Source: Myxococcales bacterium (GTDB taxonomy: Bacteria > Myxococcota_A > Polyangia > Polyangiales > Polyangiaceae). From it: 64,000 nucleotides of DNA. Position numbers and translations under genes: made by a program. The stretch lies in contig JACPVJ010000196.1 of assembly GCA_016191785.1 (NCBI GenBank), forward strand, positions 1 through 64,000, given 5' to 3'. Of the stretch, positions 37,072 through 46,490 are shown piece after piece; position 1 is the first letter of the stretch, and each line of letters starts with the position of its first letter. The notes under the pieces are model-generated. The model was not told the DNA's origin and did no database searches. It saw only the letters and a list, made by a program, of their open reading frames with translations.

Positions 37072-39819
37072 ATGGCGAATTTCCCCAGCACGCTGACTCA
37101 CGGATCTGGTCGTCCCCTCGAGCTCGACTCGACGCGGCTCTTGCTCTCGTTCGATCCCCCCGGTCGTCCGGCGAACTTCGAGAAGGTGCTGGCGCACGCC
37201 GGGCTGCTCCTCGAGGACGCCCCGGTAGAAGGGAAACCCAAGGCCCGCGTCAACCAGACTCCCAGGTTCTGCTTCGTGCGCTCCAAGAACGGCGAGCCCG
37301 TGCCGCGCAACGCACCCGCGGACTTGATGGCCGCGCTGGGGAATGCGCCCGCGCGGAAGCCTCGACTGAAGTGGGTGGGCCCGGTCTACCGCTTCGTCGG
37401 AAACCCGACGGACGCCGGCTTGCTCGGCGTGGTGATCGACAGTCTGCGGCTGACGCCCACGGCGCCGGTCAAAGACGATCCGAATGGCAAGCTCTCCAAG
37501 CTCTTGAAGAAGCTCGCCCTCGAACCCAACGCCAAGCTGTCGAAGGCGATCGCGCCGACGCGCTTCGTCGAGGCGACGAATCTCGGCAACAGACACGCCA
37601 TTGCCGCGGCAGCCGAGCTCTCCGAGGCGCTCGCCGGCACCTTCAGCGCGCATCCGGTCTGCATCCCCCTGCGCTCGCCGGAGTGCGCGACGCCGAGCAG
37701 CGAGTCGCAATGGCCCCAGTGGAACATGATCCGGATCGGTGCGGAGGCGGCCTGGGATCGGACCAAGGGCTCGACGTCGGTGTGCGTGTGCGTCGTCGAC
37801 AAGGGCGTACAGCGAGCTCATGAGGAGCTCAATCGGGCAAGCAGCTACGGCCACGACGCGGGGACGGGAGTCGATCACGGCGGCTACATCACCACCGGTA
37901 CCCAGGACGTCTCCGACAACACGACCTCGGCGCACGGCACGGGCGTGGCCAGCGTCACCTCCGGCGCTTGGGACTCGGGGGGGGTCGCGGGCCTGGCTGG
38001 CGACGCCGCCCTGCTGGCGCTGGCCGTCCCCAACTGGCTCGACACCGAGGTCGAGGCCGCCATCAAGCGTGCCTTCGACGGAACCAAACCGCCGACCGCC
38101 GCTACGGTCGCGCTCGACCAACGAGTACTGCTCTTGCCCTTCGTGCACGACCTGTTCGCCATCGGGCCGATCAAGGACGCCGTCGAGACCGCGCTGAACA
38201 GCGGGCTGACCGTCGTCTGCGCCAGCGGTGACGACGCGGACACGAGCACCTACCCCGCAGACGGATCTCACCCCCGCGCCATCGTGTGCGGCGCCAGCGA
38301 CGACGTCGACGCGCGGTACAACTCGAAGTTCCCCTCGTTCCTCAGCCTGGTCGCGCCGGGAAAGGACATTCCCGTGGCCGTTCCGGGACCTGGGCTCGGC
38401 GCGACCACCTACGGCCTTCTCCAAGGCAGCTCTTGCGGCGCAGCGCACGTCGCGGGCGCCGTCGCGCTGGTGCTCAGTCGCTCGGCCGCCGGACTCGCCA
38501 GCTACCCGTTCGGATCGACCAACCCCGAGAAGCTCAAGAGCGTGATCGAGCGGACGGCCCAGAAGGTCGGGACGGGGTACGGTTCGGAGATCAACCCGCG
38601 GACGCCGGAGCTTGGCTTCGGGCGCCTGCGCGCCGATTGGGCGGTCGACCTCGCCGATGTGATGATCAAAGACGATCCGGCGGACCGCGGCGTCGAGCCG
38701 TCCACCGGAGTGTTCTGGCGCGATTCGGCCGTGGTCATCCGCCAGACAGCCGAGTCCCAAGCGATCGTCGAGGCCAGCTTCGACACTTGGCATGCCGACC
38801 CCATGCAGTCCACGCGCATCTACGCCAGCACCAGCGGAGCGTCGTGCTACGCGTACGTGCGCGTGCAGAACCTGGGCCCGGCCAGCGCCGAGAACGTGCG
38901 CGTGCGCGCGGTGGGTGCGGCCTGCGCAACGGGCTTCATGTATCCGACGGACTGGAACGCCGCCGACGACGTCAACCACTTCGTGATGTCGCCCAACCCG
39001 TGGCCGGGTGATCCTGCCGCGGTCGGTGACGAATACGTGGTCGGGAGCCTGGCGGCGGGGGCAGCGAAGATCGTGCGCTTCGAGATCACCAAGGCCAAGG
39101 CCGACAAGGGTCTCGCCTGGCCGGGTTCGCACGTGTGTGGCCTGGCGAAGGTCACCGCGAACAACGACCACGCCTTCAACATGTTCGCACCTGCCGTGCC
39201 GGTGTCGAGCGAGCAGGCGCGGCGCAACAACCTCTGCCAGCGCAACCTGCACGTGGTCACGGCCGCCAGCCCTTGGTTCTTCCCGTTCCTGGCCGGCAAC
39301 GTCGTGGACGAGGACGAGACCATGGAGCTGGTGATCGAAGCCAAGTCGCTTCCGTCCGGAACGCTCATGCGCCTCGCCCTCGACGAGCCCGAGCGGGCCG
39401 CGCCCAATCTGGACCTGTCCGCACTGTCCCGATCGCCGCGCGCCGCCGCCGCCCCGCGCGCGGGCCACGCCAGCCTCACGCTGCTCGATCGCGCCCGCGT
39501 GGCCATCGGTTGCGGTGACACCATCGGGATCGCGACGTTGCCGCCGGGCACGCAATTCGACTGCTCGGGCGGTGCCCGCGGCGACGTGCGCGTGACCGGA
39601 GGCAGCGTGATCACGTCCGGTGGCAAGCGCTTGGTCGAGACACGAGGCGCGCACACTCGGGTGCGACTCCCGAAGGCGCCGGGCAGTGTCCTGCCACTCT
39701 ATCTCGAGATCCCGGTCCCCGCCGGGGTGAAGAAGACGGATCGCTTCTTGGTGGACGTCATTCAGAAGAACGCGGCCGGCCAGGTCGTCGGGGGCGTGAG
39801 TCTCTACCTAGTTCCCTGA
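37072..39819 (+). CDS. Subtilisin-like S8 peptidase with atypical oxyanion position
   Basis: 915 residues from ATG 37072, chosen for the GGAGG site five bases upstream; ATG 36976 lacks one. No signal peptide at this start. Residues ~1-215 could be a propeptide. S8 domain ~220-500: Asp243 in VCVVDKGVQRAHEEL, His288 in SAHGTGVAS, Ser454 in GSSCGAAHVAG (usual GTSMAxPHVAG, with Ala for Pro). At the oxyanion-hole position the motif is CASGDDA, giving Asp387 where subtilisins have Asn; in proprotein convertase 2 the same change is tolerated. Residues ~580-700 resemble a CARDB-like beta domain (YVRVQNLGPASAENVRV), and the C-terminal ~200 residues are beta-rich and unassigned. It stands inside the MYXO-CTERM cluster and may process one of its proteins or itself; activity is uncertain. 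Confidence 0.85.
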   Translation: MANFPSTLTHGSGRPLELDSTRLLLSFDPPGRPANFEKVLAHAGLLLEDAPVEGKPKARVNQTPRFCFVRSKNGEPVPRNAPADLMAALGNAPARKPRLKWVGPVYRFVGNPTDAGLLGVVIDSLRLTPTAPVKDDPNGKLSKLLKKLALEPNAKLSKAIAPTRFVEATNLGNRHAIAAAAELSEALAGTFSAHPVCIPLRSPECATPSSESQWPQWNMIRIGAEAAWDRTKGSTSVCVCVVDKGVQRAHEELNRASSYGHDAGTGVDHGGYITTGTQDVSDNTTSAHGTGVASVTSGAWDSGGVAGLAGDAALLALAVPNWLDTEVEAAIKRAFDGTKPPTAATVALDQRVLLLPFVHDLFAIGPIKDAVETALNSGLTVVCASGDDADTSTYPADGSHPRAIVCGASDDVDARYNSKFPSFLSLVAPGKDIPVAVPGPGLGATTYGLLQGSSCGAAHVAGAVALVLSRSAAGLASYPFGSTNPEKLKSVIERTAQKVGTGYGSEINPRTPELGFGRLRADWAVDLADVMIKDDPADRGVEPSTGVFWRDSAVVIRQTAESQAIVEASFDTWHADPMQSTRIYASTSGASCYAYVRVQNLGPASAENVRVRAVGAACATGFMYPTDWNAADDVNHFVMSPNPWPGDPAAVGDEYVVGSLAAGAAKIVRFEITKAKADKGLAWPGSHVCGLAKVTANNDHAFNMFAPAVPVSSEQARRNNLCQRNLHVVTAASPWFFPFLAGNVVDEDETMELVIEAKSLPSGTLMRLALDEPERAAPNLDLSALSRSPRAAAAPRAGHASLTLLDRARVAIGCGDTIGIATLPPGTQFDCSGGARGDVRVTGGSVITSGGKRLVETRGAHTRVRLPKAPGSVLPLYLEIPVPAGVKKTDRFLVDVIQKNAAGQVVGGVSLYLVP

Positions 39820-39829
39820 CCCCCGCACG

Positions 39830-41242
39830 TCACCGTGAGCGCCGTCGGCGCGCCGTTGCCACGAGCGCCAAGAGCGCGAGCGCGGCGAGTCCGTTCTCGC
39901 GCTTGGGCGCCGTGCGACAGCCACACCCGGCGTCGTCACTCGAACCGTCGCCGCCGCCCGACTTGCCACCCGTGGCAGTCGCGCCGCCGGAGCTGCTGGC
40001 TCCGCCGCCACCCCCCGCGCCGCCGGCCGACCCGTCGGCGTCGGCCACGCAGCTCGCCCCCTGGCATGCGTACCCGAACGCGCAGTCCGCGCCGGTGGTG
40101 CACTGCTGCTGGCACTTGCCTGCCTTGCAGACGTACGGCGTGCAGCTCTCGGTCTGGCCGTTGGGCAGCTGCACCGTGGTCGGGTCGAGGCACTTCGCCG
40201 TCGAGATGGCGCACTTGCCGGTGTTGCCGTCACAGGTCGCGCCCTGCGCGCAGTCCGCGCTGCTCGCACAGCCCTTTCGACAGAGCCCGTTCGTGGCGTC
40301 GCAGCCGTAGGGTGAGCAGGCCGAGGTCTGGCCGGCCGCGCACGCCCCGGTGCCGTCGCAGGTCGCGGCCGAGGTCGAGACGTCTCCGGTGCAGCTGGCC
40401 GCGCCGCAGCTGGTCGCGTTGCCAGGATAGCTGCACTTGTCGCCGTTGCCCGCGCAGCTGCCCTTGCACGCACCGCTGCCGGCGCAGTCCTGGCGCGGCG
40501 GCAGCGGCGTTCCGGTCACGAACGCGCACGTCCCGACCTTGCCCGCCAGGTTGCAGGCCTGACACTGGCCCGAGCAGTTGCTGTCGCAGCACACCCCGTC
40601 GGTGCAGTTGCCCGAGTCGCACTCGAGCTTGTCCTTGCACGGCGTGCCGTTGGCGCGCTTGGGCTTGCACACGCCCAGCTCGCAGCGGTTCGGCGGCTGG
40701 CAGTCCGTGTCGTTCGCACACGGGAACGCGCACGAGCCGTTCTTGCACACGTAGGGCGCGCACGGCTTTCCGGCCGGCGCGTTCTCGAAGTAGCAGACGC
40801 CCGCACCCGAGCAGATCGCGCCTTTGGCGCTCATCACGTTGCAGCTGTTGCCCGCGCCTGCGTCGGTGGCGCATGCAGCGCCCTGGGGAGTGAGCGCGCA
40901 CGCGCCCTTGCCGTCGCAGGCCCCCGTCTTCCCGCAGGTGCCCGCAGGGTCTGCGGCGCAGTCGTCGTGGGGGTCGAGCCCGTCGAGCGCCGCGCCGCAC
41001 GTGCCGCTGCCGGTGAGCGACTGCTTCTTCTCGGCAGCGCAGGCCTGGCACGTGCCCTTGCAGTCGGTGGTGCAGCACACGCCGTCGACGCAGAAGCCCG
41101 AGTCACACTCGCTGCCGGCGGTGCACGCTTGCCCCGCCGCCTTCGCGGCGCCAGTCGCGGTGCGGATGGGCTCCGGGCCGTCGTCGGGACCGGAGCAGGC
41201 GGCAGCAACGATCGCGATCGGGATCAGGAGCCAACGGGTCAT
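39830..41242 (-). CDS. Headless Cys-rich MYXO-CTERM lipoprotein
   Basis: 470 residues. Lipoprotein-like signal MTRWLLIPIAIVAAAC (Cys16). No propeller: the Cys stalk begins almost at once (AAGQACTAGSECDSGFCVDGVCC) and continues with about ten Cys units including NCTDGVCCDSNCSGQCQACNL. Its last module, CLDPTTVQLPNGQTESC with PYVC and GKCQQQC, is the same as in the three propeller relatives. Then GGAGGGGG-type linker, SDDAGCGCRT, a hydrophobic helix and RRRRSR (MYXO-CTERM). Divergent from the 1673-residue FG-GAP protein (111-base gap), convergent with the S8 protease. It may be a stalk-only family member or a product of head loss. Confidence 0.88.
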   Translation of the reverse strand: MTRWLLIPIAIVAAACSGPDDGPEPIRTATGAAKAAGQACTAGSECDSGFCVDGVCCTTDCKGTCQACAAEKKQSLTGSGTCGAALDGLDPHDDCAADPAGTCGKTGACDGKGACALTPQGAACATDAGAGNSCNVMSAKGAICSGAGVCYFENAPAGKPCAPYVCKNGSCAFPCANDTDCQPPNRCELGVCKPKRANGTPCKDKLECDSGNCTDGVCCDSNCSGQCQACNLAGKVGTCAFVTGTPLPPRQDCAGSGACKGSCAGNGDKCSYPGNATSCGAASCTGDVSTSAATCDGTGACAAGQTSACSPYGCDATNGLCRKGCASSADCAQGATCDGNTGKCAISTAKCLDPTTVQLPNGQTESCTPYVCKAGKCQQQCTTGADCAFGYACQGASCVADADGSAGGAGGGGGASSSGGATATGGKSGGGDGSSDDAGCGCRTAPKRENGLAALALLALVATARRRRSR

Positions 41243-41352
41243 GGGATGTCCAAGAGGTTGCCACGACGAGGCGGCCGGGCGCCATGGCGGGTGCGCCCGA
41301 GCGGTTCCCTCGGCCTATCCGAATGGGTAACATGTCGGCTCGAGGTGACCGG

Positions 41353-44300
41353 ATGCGCGCGGCTTATGTTGGATGTGCCCTGTCCTTGGTATTGGTCGTT
41401 GGCTGTAGCGAGTCGAAGTCGCCAGAGCTCGGAGTAGCCTCGTCCGGGCCGAGCGAGCCTTCGGCGCTAGCCGACCCCGGCGACCCCGCTGAAGTACGCG
41501 CCGCGTACGTTGCGGCCCGCCAGCGCGAAGGTGACCGAGATTCTGACTTTCACTTGCGCCAGCGCCCAGATAGTAAGTTCGAGGCGCCCAATCCCCGGCA
41601 CCGCTTCGTGGCCGAGCTGGGAGCCCGCGGTGCCCAGCTGACCTCGACCGAGGGCGCCTTCGAGTTGGGCCTGGAAACGACGGGCATCGCTTGCGGTGAC
41701 GCTCAGGTCGAACTGACGTTGGCTGACGCTCTGCCGGTCTCCAACCGGATCGTGCTGGCCGGGACTGCCGGGGAGGCAAAGGTCGACGAGTGGTATGTCA
41801 ATGGTCCGTTGGGCCTCCAGCAGGGTTGGGATGTGCAGCGACCGCCCTGTGAGGCTGCCAAGACCGAGCTCGTGCTCTCGATCACGGTTGCCGGGAGAAC
41901 GCCGGTTGCCAGCAGCGACGGACGGAGCATCGCTTTTGCCAAGCCGGGCCTTTCGCTGCCGGAGCTTCACTACACCGATTTGTTTGCACGCGACGCCGCC
42001 GGGCGCGCGCTCGGCGTGCGCATGGAAGCGTTCGACTCGCGGATTGCGATCCGCGTGGACACGGCCGGTGCGAAGTGGCCGGTCGCGATCGATCCACTCG
42101 TTGCTACCCAAGAAGCGAAGTTTGCAGCCTCTGGCGCCAGCGACGGCGCGGCCAACGACTGGTTCGGAAGCGGTGTTGCCGTCGACCCGGCCGCGTCGTT
42201 TCCCAACATCGCCGCGATCGGCGCGCCGGGGCGCGACGTGGCCGGCAACGCGAACCAGGGCGCTGTCTACGTGTTCGAGAAAGTCGCGACCTGGGGTCTG
42301 ACCGCCGTGCTCGTCGCAGCGGACGGGGCTGCGTCGGACGAACTGGGGACGTCCGTCGGCCTCAGCGGTACGACCATAGTGGCTGGCGCGCGCAACGCGA
42401 ATGGCCAAGCGGGGGCCGCGTACGTGTTCGTGCGAAACGGAACAGCGTGGTCGCAGCAGCAGAAGCTGACCGCGAGCGATGCGACCGCGCTGGACTTGTT
42501 CGGCACTGCGGTTGCGATCGACGGGAACACTGTCGCTGTTGGTGCGCCACTGGACGATGTTGGCGCCAACGCAAACCAGGGGTCCGGCTACGTCTTTGTT
42601 CGCAGCGGCACGTCGTGGACGCAGCAGCAAAAAGTGGTGGCGGCGACCAGCCCGGACGCCCAAGACCAATTCGGCTCGTCGGTGGCGGTTCTCGGCAACG
42701 ACGCGGCTTTCGGCGCGCCGGGAAACTACTACACGGCCTCCGGCTCTGGGGCCGCGTACGTCTTCACCCGATCGGGGACGACGTGGACGCAGCAGCAGGG
42801 CATCTTCCCGTCGACCTACCCGAGTGGGGGTTCTGGACGGAGCGTCTCATTGCTCGCCAACACCCTGGCCATCGGCGGGCCCGGGGAAGGGGCAGTCTAC
42901 GTCTATGCACGCAGCGGAACGACGTGGTCCCTCCAGCAGAAGCAGAGCAAACCAGCCGATGCGTTTGCCTTCGGTCGATCGACCGCGCTCTTCAATGCGT
43001 CGAACCCGACAATGGCAGTCGGCGCAGACGGCACGAACGTCGCGTTGGCGTCGCAGCAAGGGGCGACCTACGTCTATAGGCGCTCGGGGACGGCGTGGCC
43101 TCTGGAAGGCACGCTGATCGCCAGCGACGGCGTGGCGGGCGACCGTCTTGGATACTCGGTCTCGGGGGCCGGCAACACGGTTCTGACCGGGGCCTTCCAA
43201 GACGATGTCGGAGGGTCGGCGGACCGCGGCTCTGCGTACCTTTGGACCCGCGTCGTCTCGACGTGGTCGCAGGGGCAGAAGCTGGTAGCAGCCGAGGGGG
43301 TGCAGGACGAGCTCATGGGTCAGGCGGTGGCCATCGACGGAGACACCGCACTCGTTGGCGTGCCGCACGACACTGTGGACGGGGTCGGCTGGCAGGGTTC
43401 GGTCTTCGTGTTCGTCAAGAGCGGCGCGACCTGGAGTCAACAGGCGCGCATCGTCGCGAGCGACGGAGGCGGCAGCGACGAATTCGGCTCGGCAGTGGCC
43501 CTGGGTGGGACGACTGCGCTCGTCGGCGCCCCCGGTGACGCCATTGCTGCCGGTTCGGCCTACGTGTTCGTCCGGAGCGGGTCCTCGTGGCCCCAGCAGC
43601 AGAAGCTCACCGTCGCCGGCGCGCAGGAATCCGACCGGCTCGGTGAGTCCGTGGCGATTAGTGGGGACACCGCGCTCCTCGGGATGCCGGGCGACGGTGC
43701 CTCATCGCAAGGCGCGGCGATTGTCTTCGTGCGCAGCGCCGGCGTGTGGTCCCTGCAACAGAAGCTGACAGCGAGCGACGCGGCAGCGAGCGACAACTTC
43801 GGGGCTGCCGTGGGCCTCGCCGGCAACGATGCGATTGTTGGCGCGCCGCTCTGCGACGTTGCCAGCAAGGTCGACGAGGGCGCGGCCTACGTCTTCGTTC
43901 GGAGCGGCACGACCTGGAGCCAGCAGCAGAAGCTGACGGGGCCGAGCGGTGCCGCCGGCGACGAACTGGGCCGCGCGGTCGCCATCTTCGGGAGTGACGC
44001 GCTGATCGGCGCGCCCAAGGACGACGTCGGGACGCCCGACCGCGGGTCTGCGCTCGTCTTCGGGCGCTCGGGCGCCACCTGGACGTACAAGACCCAACTG
44101 CTCGCGAGCACCGGGACAGCTGGCGACGCCTTTGGCACGTCGGTTGCGCTTGGCGCCGACGTAGCCGCAGTGGGCGCTGCGCTGGACGACGTCAGCGCGA
44201 TGAGCGACGCGGGAAGTGTGCAGGTGTTCGTTCGTGACGCCACCGGCGCATGGGCGGAACAAACGCCGGCGATCGGTCCCTCGGACCCCGGAGCAGTCGA

Positions 44301-46374
44301 TCGCTTCGGGACGTCCGTCTCGCTCTCGAACGACGGATTGTTGGTCGGGGCCCCTGGAAAGAGCTTCGAGCTCGGAACCGACATCGGCGCCGCCTACGTC
44401 GTGCGCCTGAAGGGGTTGGTGGGTCAGGGGTGCGTGGGCACCAGCGACTGCTCGAGCGGCCTGTCCTGCATGGATAACGTGTGCTGCAAGAGCGCCTGCG
44501 GTGGCGTTTGCGAGGTGTGCAGCGCAGCCAAGGGGGCTACCCAAAGCGGGACGTGCACGCCGCTGCCGGCGAACGGCACCCCGCAGGCATCGAAGGGCAG
44601 CTGCGGCGTGCTGTGCAACGGAACCAGCGGTGCATGCCCCTCGGGTTGCCAAAACGACTCCAACTGCGAGGCAACCAAGTACTGCGATCAGAGCGGCGCC
44701 TGCGTGTCGCGCAAGGCCAATGGGGCGTCGTGCAACCTGGCTGCGGGTGCCGATTGCCTGGTCGCGGGCTGCCGGGCGTGCACCTCGAACCAGTGCGTCG
44801 ACGGCGTGTGCTGCGACAGTGCGTGCAACGGCGGGCCCTGCGACACGTGCGCGCAAGCTGCCGGCGCGTCGGCCAACGGCACGTGCACCACCCTGCCGAA
44901 GGGCGCTTCACCCGCTCCGCCCGGCTGCCCGGGCTTCCTCTGCGGCGGGGGCTCGGCTGCGTGCCCGAGCACTTGCGCGTCGAGCTCCGATTGCGCGTCG
45001 GGGTACTTTTGTTCGGCGGGCAGCTGCCTACCCAAGAAGGCCCAGGGCTCGGACTGCACCGCGCAGGAACAGTGCGGCAGCGGGTTGTTCTGCTCGGACG
45101 GAGTGTGCTGCAACGCCCAGTGCACCTCGAAGTGCGAGGCCTGCAAGGCCGCGAACAAAGAGTCTGGTGCAGACTCTGGCATCTGCGGCGCGGCCAAGAA
45201 GGGCACGAACCCCGGGAATATCTGCGTGAAAGCCACCGACCCGTGCGGCGAACAGGCGACGTGCAGCGGTGTCGTCGGCCAGTGCGCGCTCGCAGCCGCA
45301 ACCACGAGCTGCGGTCCCACGACCTGTAGCGGGACTGCCGTCAGCGGAAAGATATGCGACGGCAACGGCAACTGCGTGGACCAAACGAACGCGCAGTGTT
45401 CGCCCTACGTGTGCCAGGGAGGCGCGTGTACCAGCCCGTGCACCGTCGACGCGAACTGCATCACAAACCCGGCCCACTACTGCCAGGGCGGGTTCTGTGT
45501 GCCGAAAATCGAGAATGGCAAGGCGTGTCAGTCGGCGAATCAGTGCACGTCGAGCTTCTGCGTCGACGGGGTTTGTTGCGACTCGCCATGTACGGGCCAG
45601 TGCGAGAGCTGCGCAGAGACCGGTAGCGTGGGACAGTGCAAGCCTCGGACGGGCGCGCCCAAGGCGCCGAAGTCTGCGTGCGCCGGTACCGGCGCGTGCG
45701 TTGGCCAGTGTGATGGCGCGAACCCCAACGCTTGCGTGGCGCCTGGGGCGTCGACGCAATGCAGCGCGCCTTCTTGCACGGGTGACTCTCTCACGCCCGC
45801 CGGTAGTTGCGACGGCAGCGGCGGGTGCTCGGTGCCGGTGACAAAGAGCTGCGCTCCTTATTCCTGTGCCGACGGGGCGTGCAAGTCCACATGCGCAAAC
45901 GACGGGGACTGCGCCGCCGGCGCAACGTGCGACACCAACAAGGGGTTGTGCGCCGTGACTGGCGCGACATGCATCGATTCGTTTACCGTCAAGCAGCCCA
46001 ACGGCCAGACCCAGTCCTGCTCGCCCTACAAGTGCGTGGGCGGCGCATGCCAGCAGCAATGCGTGAACGGCAACGACTGCGCAGCAGGGTACGATTGCGT
46101 CGCGTCGAGTTGCGTTCCGAAGGACGGGGGCGCCGGTGGATCGGGCGGCGGTAGCGCGGGCAGCGCTGGGGCCGGTGGTTCGACCTCGGACGCTGGTCCC
46201 GACGCCGGTGGCAGCAAGTCGGGCAGCGACAGCCCCGACGAGGGGGGGTGCGGATGCCGGCTTGCCGGCGCCACGCCTGCGCGCGTGAATTCAGCCTGGC
46301 TCGCTGCGTTCTGTGCCGTGGCGCTCGGGTTCCGCCGGCGCCGCAGACCCGCTCGCGCACGCGGCAGCCGCTGA
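41353..46374 (+). CDS. Giant FG-GAP-propeller, Cys-rich MYXO-CTERM lipoprotein
   Basis: 1673 residues from ATG 41353 (GAGGTGA upstream; a 41284 start would add an unneeded polar extension). Lipoprotein signal MRAAYVGCALSLVLVVGC, Cys18. Residues ~20-255 form an N-terminal beta domain with WYVNGPLGLQQGWDV and AKWPVAIDPLVAT, which also occurs in the 46491 gene product. Fourteen FG-GAP-like repeats of about 50 residues follow. From ~residue 1020 a long Cys stalk (CKSACGGVCEVCSAAKG, NQCVDGVCCDSACNGG and so on) ends in the CIDSFTVKQPNGQTQSC, PYKC and GACQQQC module, then a Gly/Ser/Asp linker, DEGGCGCRLAG, a hydrophobic helix and RRRRRPARARGSR. Probable surface-displayed binding or adhesion protein; ligand unknown. 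Confidence 0.92.
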   Translation: MRAAYVGCALSLVLVVGCSESKSPELGVASSGPSEPSALADPGDPAEVRAAYVAARQREGDRDSDFHLRQRPDSKFEAPNPRHRFVAELGARGAQLTSTEGAFELGLETTGIACGDAQVELTLADALPVSNRIVLAGTAGEAKVDEWYVNGPLGLQQGWDVQRPPCEAAKTELVLSITVAGRTPVASSDGRSIAFAKPGLSLPELHYTDLFARDAAGRALGVRMEAFDSRIAIRVDTAGAKWPVAIDPLVATQEAKFAASGASDGAANDWFGSGVAVDPAASFPNIAAIGAPGRDVAGNANQGAVYVFEKVATWGLTAVLVAADGAASDELGTSVGLSGTTIVAGARNANGQAGAAYVFVRNGTAWSQQQKLTASDATALDLFGTAVAIDGNTVAVGAPLDDVGANANQGSGYVFVRSGTSWTQQQKVVAATSPDAQDQFGSSVAVLGNDAAFGAPGNYYTASGSGAAYVFTRSGTTWTQQQGIFPSTYPSGGSGRSVSLLANTLAIGGPGEGAVYVYARSGTTWSLQQKQSKPADAFAFGRSTALFNASNPTMAVGADGTNVALASQQGATYVYRRSGTAWPLEGTLIASDGVAGDRLGYSVSGAGNTVLTGAFQDDVGGSADRGSAYLWTRVVSTWSQGQKLVAAEGVQDELMGQAVAIDGDTALVGVPHDTVDGVGWQGSVFVFVKSGATWSQQARIVASDGGGSDEFGSAVALGGTTALVGAPGDAIAAGSAYVFVRSGSSWPQQQKLTVAGAQESDRLGESVAISGDTALLGMPGDGASSQGAAIVFVRSAGVWSLQQKLTASDAAASDNFGAAVGLAGNDAIVGAPLCDVASKVDEGAAYVFVRSGTTWSQQQKLTGPSGAAGDELGRAVAIFGSDALIGAPKDDVGTPDRGSALVFGRSGATWTYKTQLLASTGTAGDAFGTSVALGADVAAVGAALDDVSAMSDAGSVQVFVRDATGAWAEQTPAIGPSDPGAVDRFGTSVSLSNDGLLVGAPGKSFELGTDIGAAYVVRLKGLVGQGCVGTSDCSSGLSCMDNVCCKSACGGVCEVCSAAKGATQSGTCTPLPANGTPQASKGSCGVLCNGTSGACPSGCQNDSNCEATKYCDQSGACVSRKANGASCNLAAGADCLVAGCRACTSNQCVDGVCCDSACNGGPCDTCAQAAGASANGTCTTLPKGASPAPPGCPGFLCGGGSAACPSTCASSSDCASGYFCSAGSCLPKKAQGSDCTAQEQCGSGLFCSDGVCCNAQCTSKCEACKAANKESGADSGICGAAKKGTNPGNICVKATDPCGEQATCSGVVGQCALAAATTSCGPTTCSGTAVSGKICDGNGNCVDQTNAQCSPYVCQGGACTSPCTVDANCITNPAHYCQGGFCVPKIENGKACQSANQCTSSFCVDGVCCDSPCTGQCESCAETGSVGQCKPRTGAPKAPKSACAGTGACVGQCDGANPNACVAPGASTQCSAPSCTGDSLTPAGSCDGSGGCSVPVTKSCAPYSCADGACKSTCANDGDCAAGATCDTNKGLCAVTGATCIDSFTVKQPNGQTQSCSPYKCVGGACQQQCVNGNDCAAGYDCVASSCVPKDGGAGGSGGGSAGSAGAGGSTSDAGPDAGGSKSGSDSPDEGGCGCRLAGATPARVNSAWLAAFCAVALGFRRRRRPARARGSR
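42118..44414 (+). repeat. Fourteen FG-GAP-like repeats
   Basis: Within the 41353-46374 gene. Each unit has the form [AV]AS[DE]G...D.[FL]G.SVA[IL].G...[LVA].GAP.DD......G.[AG]YVF.RSG..W..QQKL. Counting by eye gives fourteen, the first starting ASGASDGAANDWFG and the last ending AAYVVRLKG. Fourteen is two times seven, as expected for two seven-bladed integrin-type propellers in tandem. Several units retain acidic residues in the loops (DDVG, DDVS) that could hold a metal ion. Confidence 0.82.
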
Positions 46375-46490
46375 CAGCGGCGAGTTGCGCCAGCGGATCC
46401 GGTAGTCCGAGCTGCGACTTCCGTTCGTGCCAGCTCTCGGTCTCGCCGGGGGAGTTGCACGGGGCGCCACGACGAGCGTGGAACGGTGAG

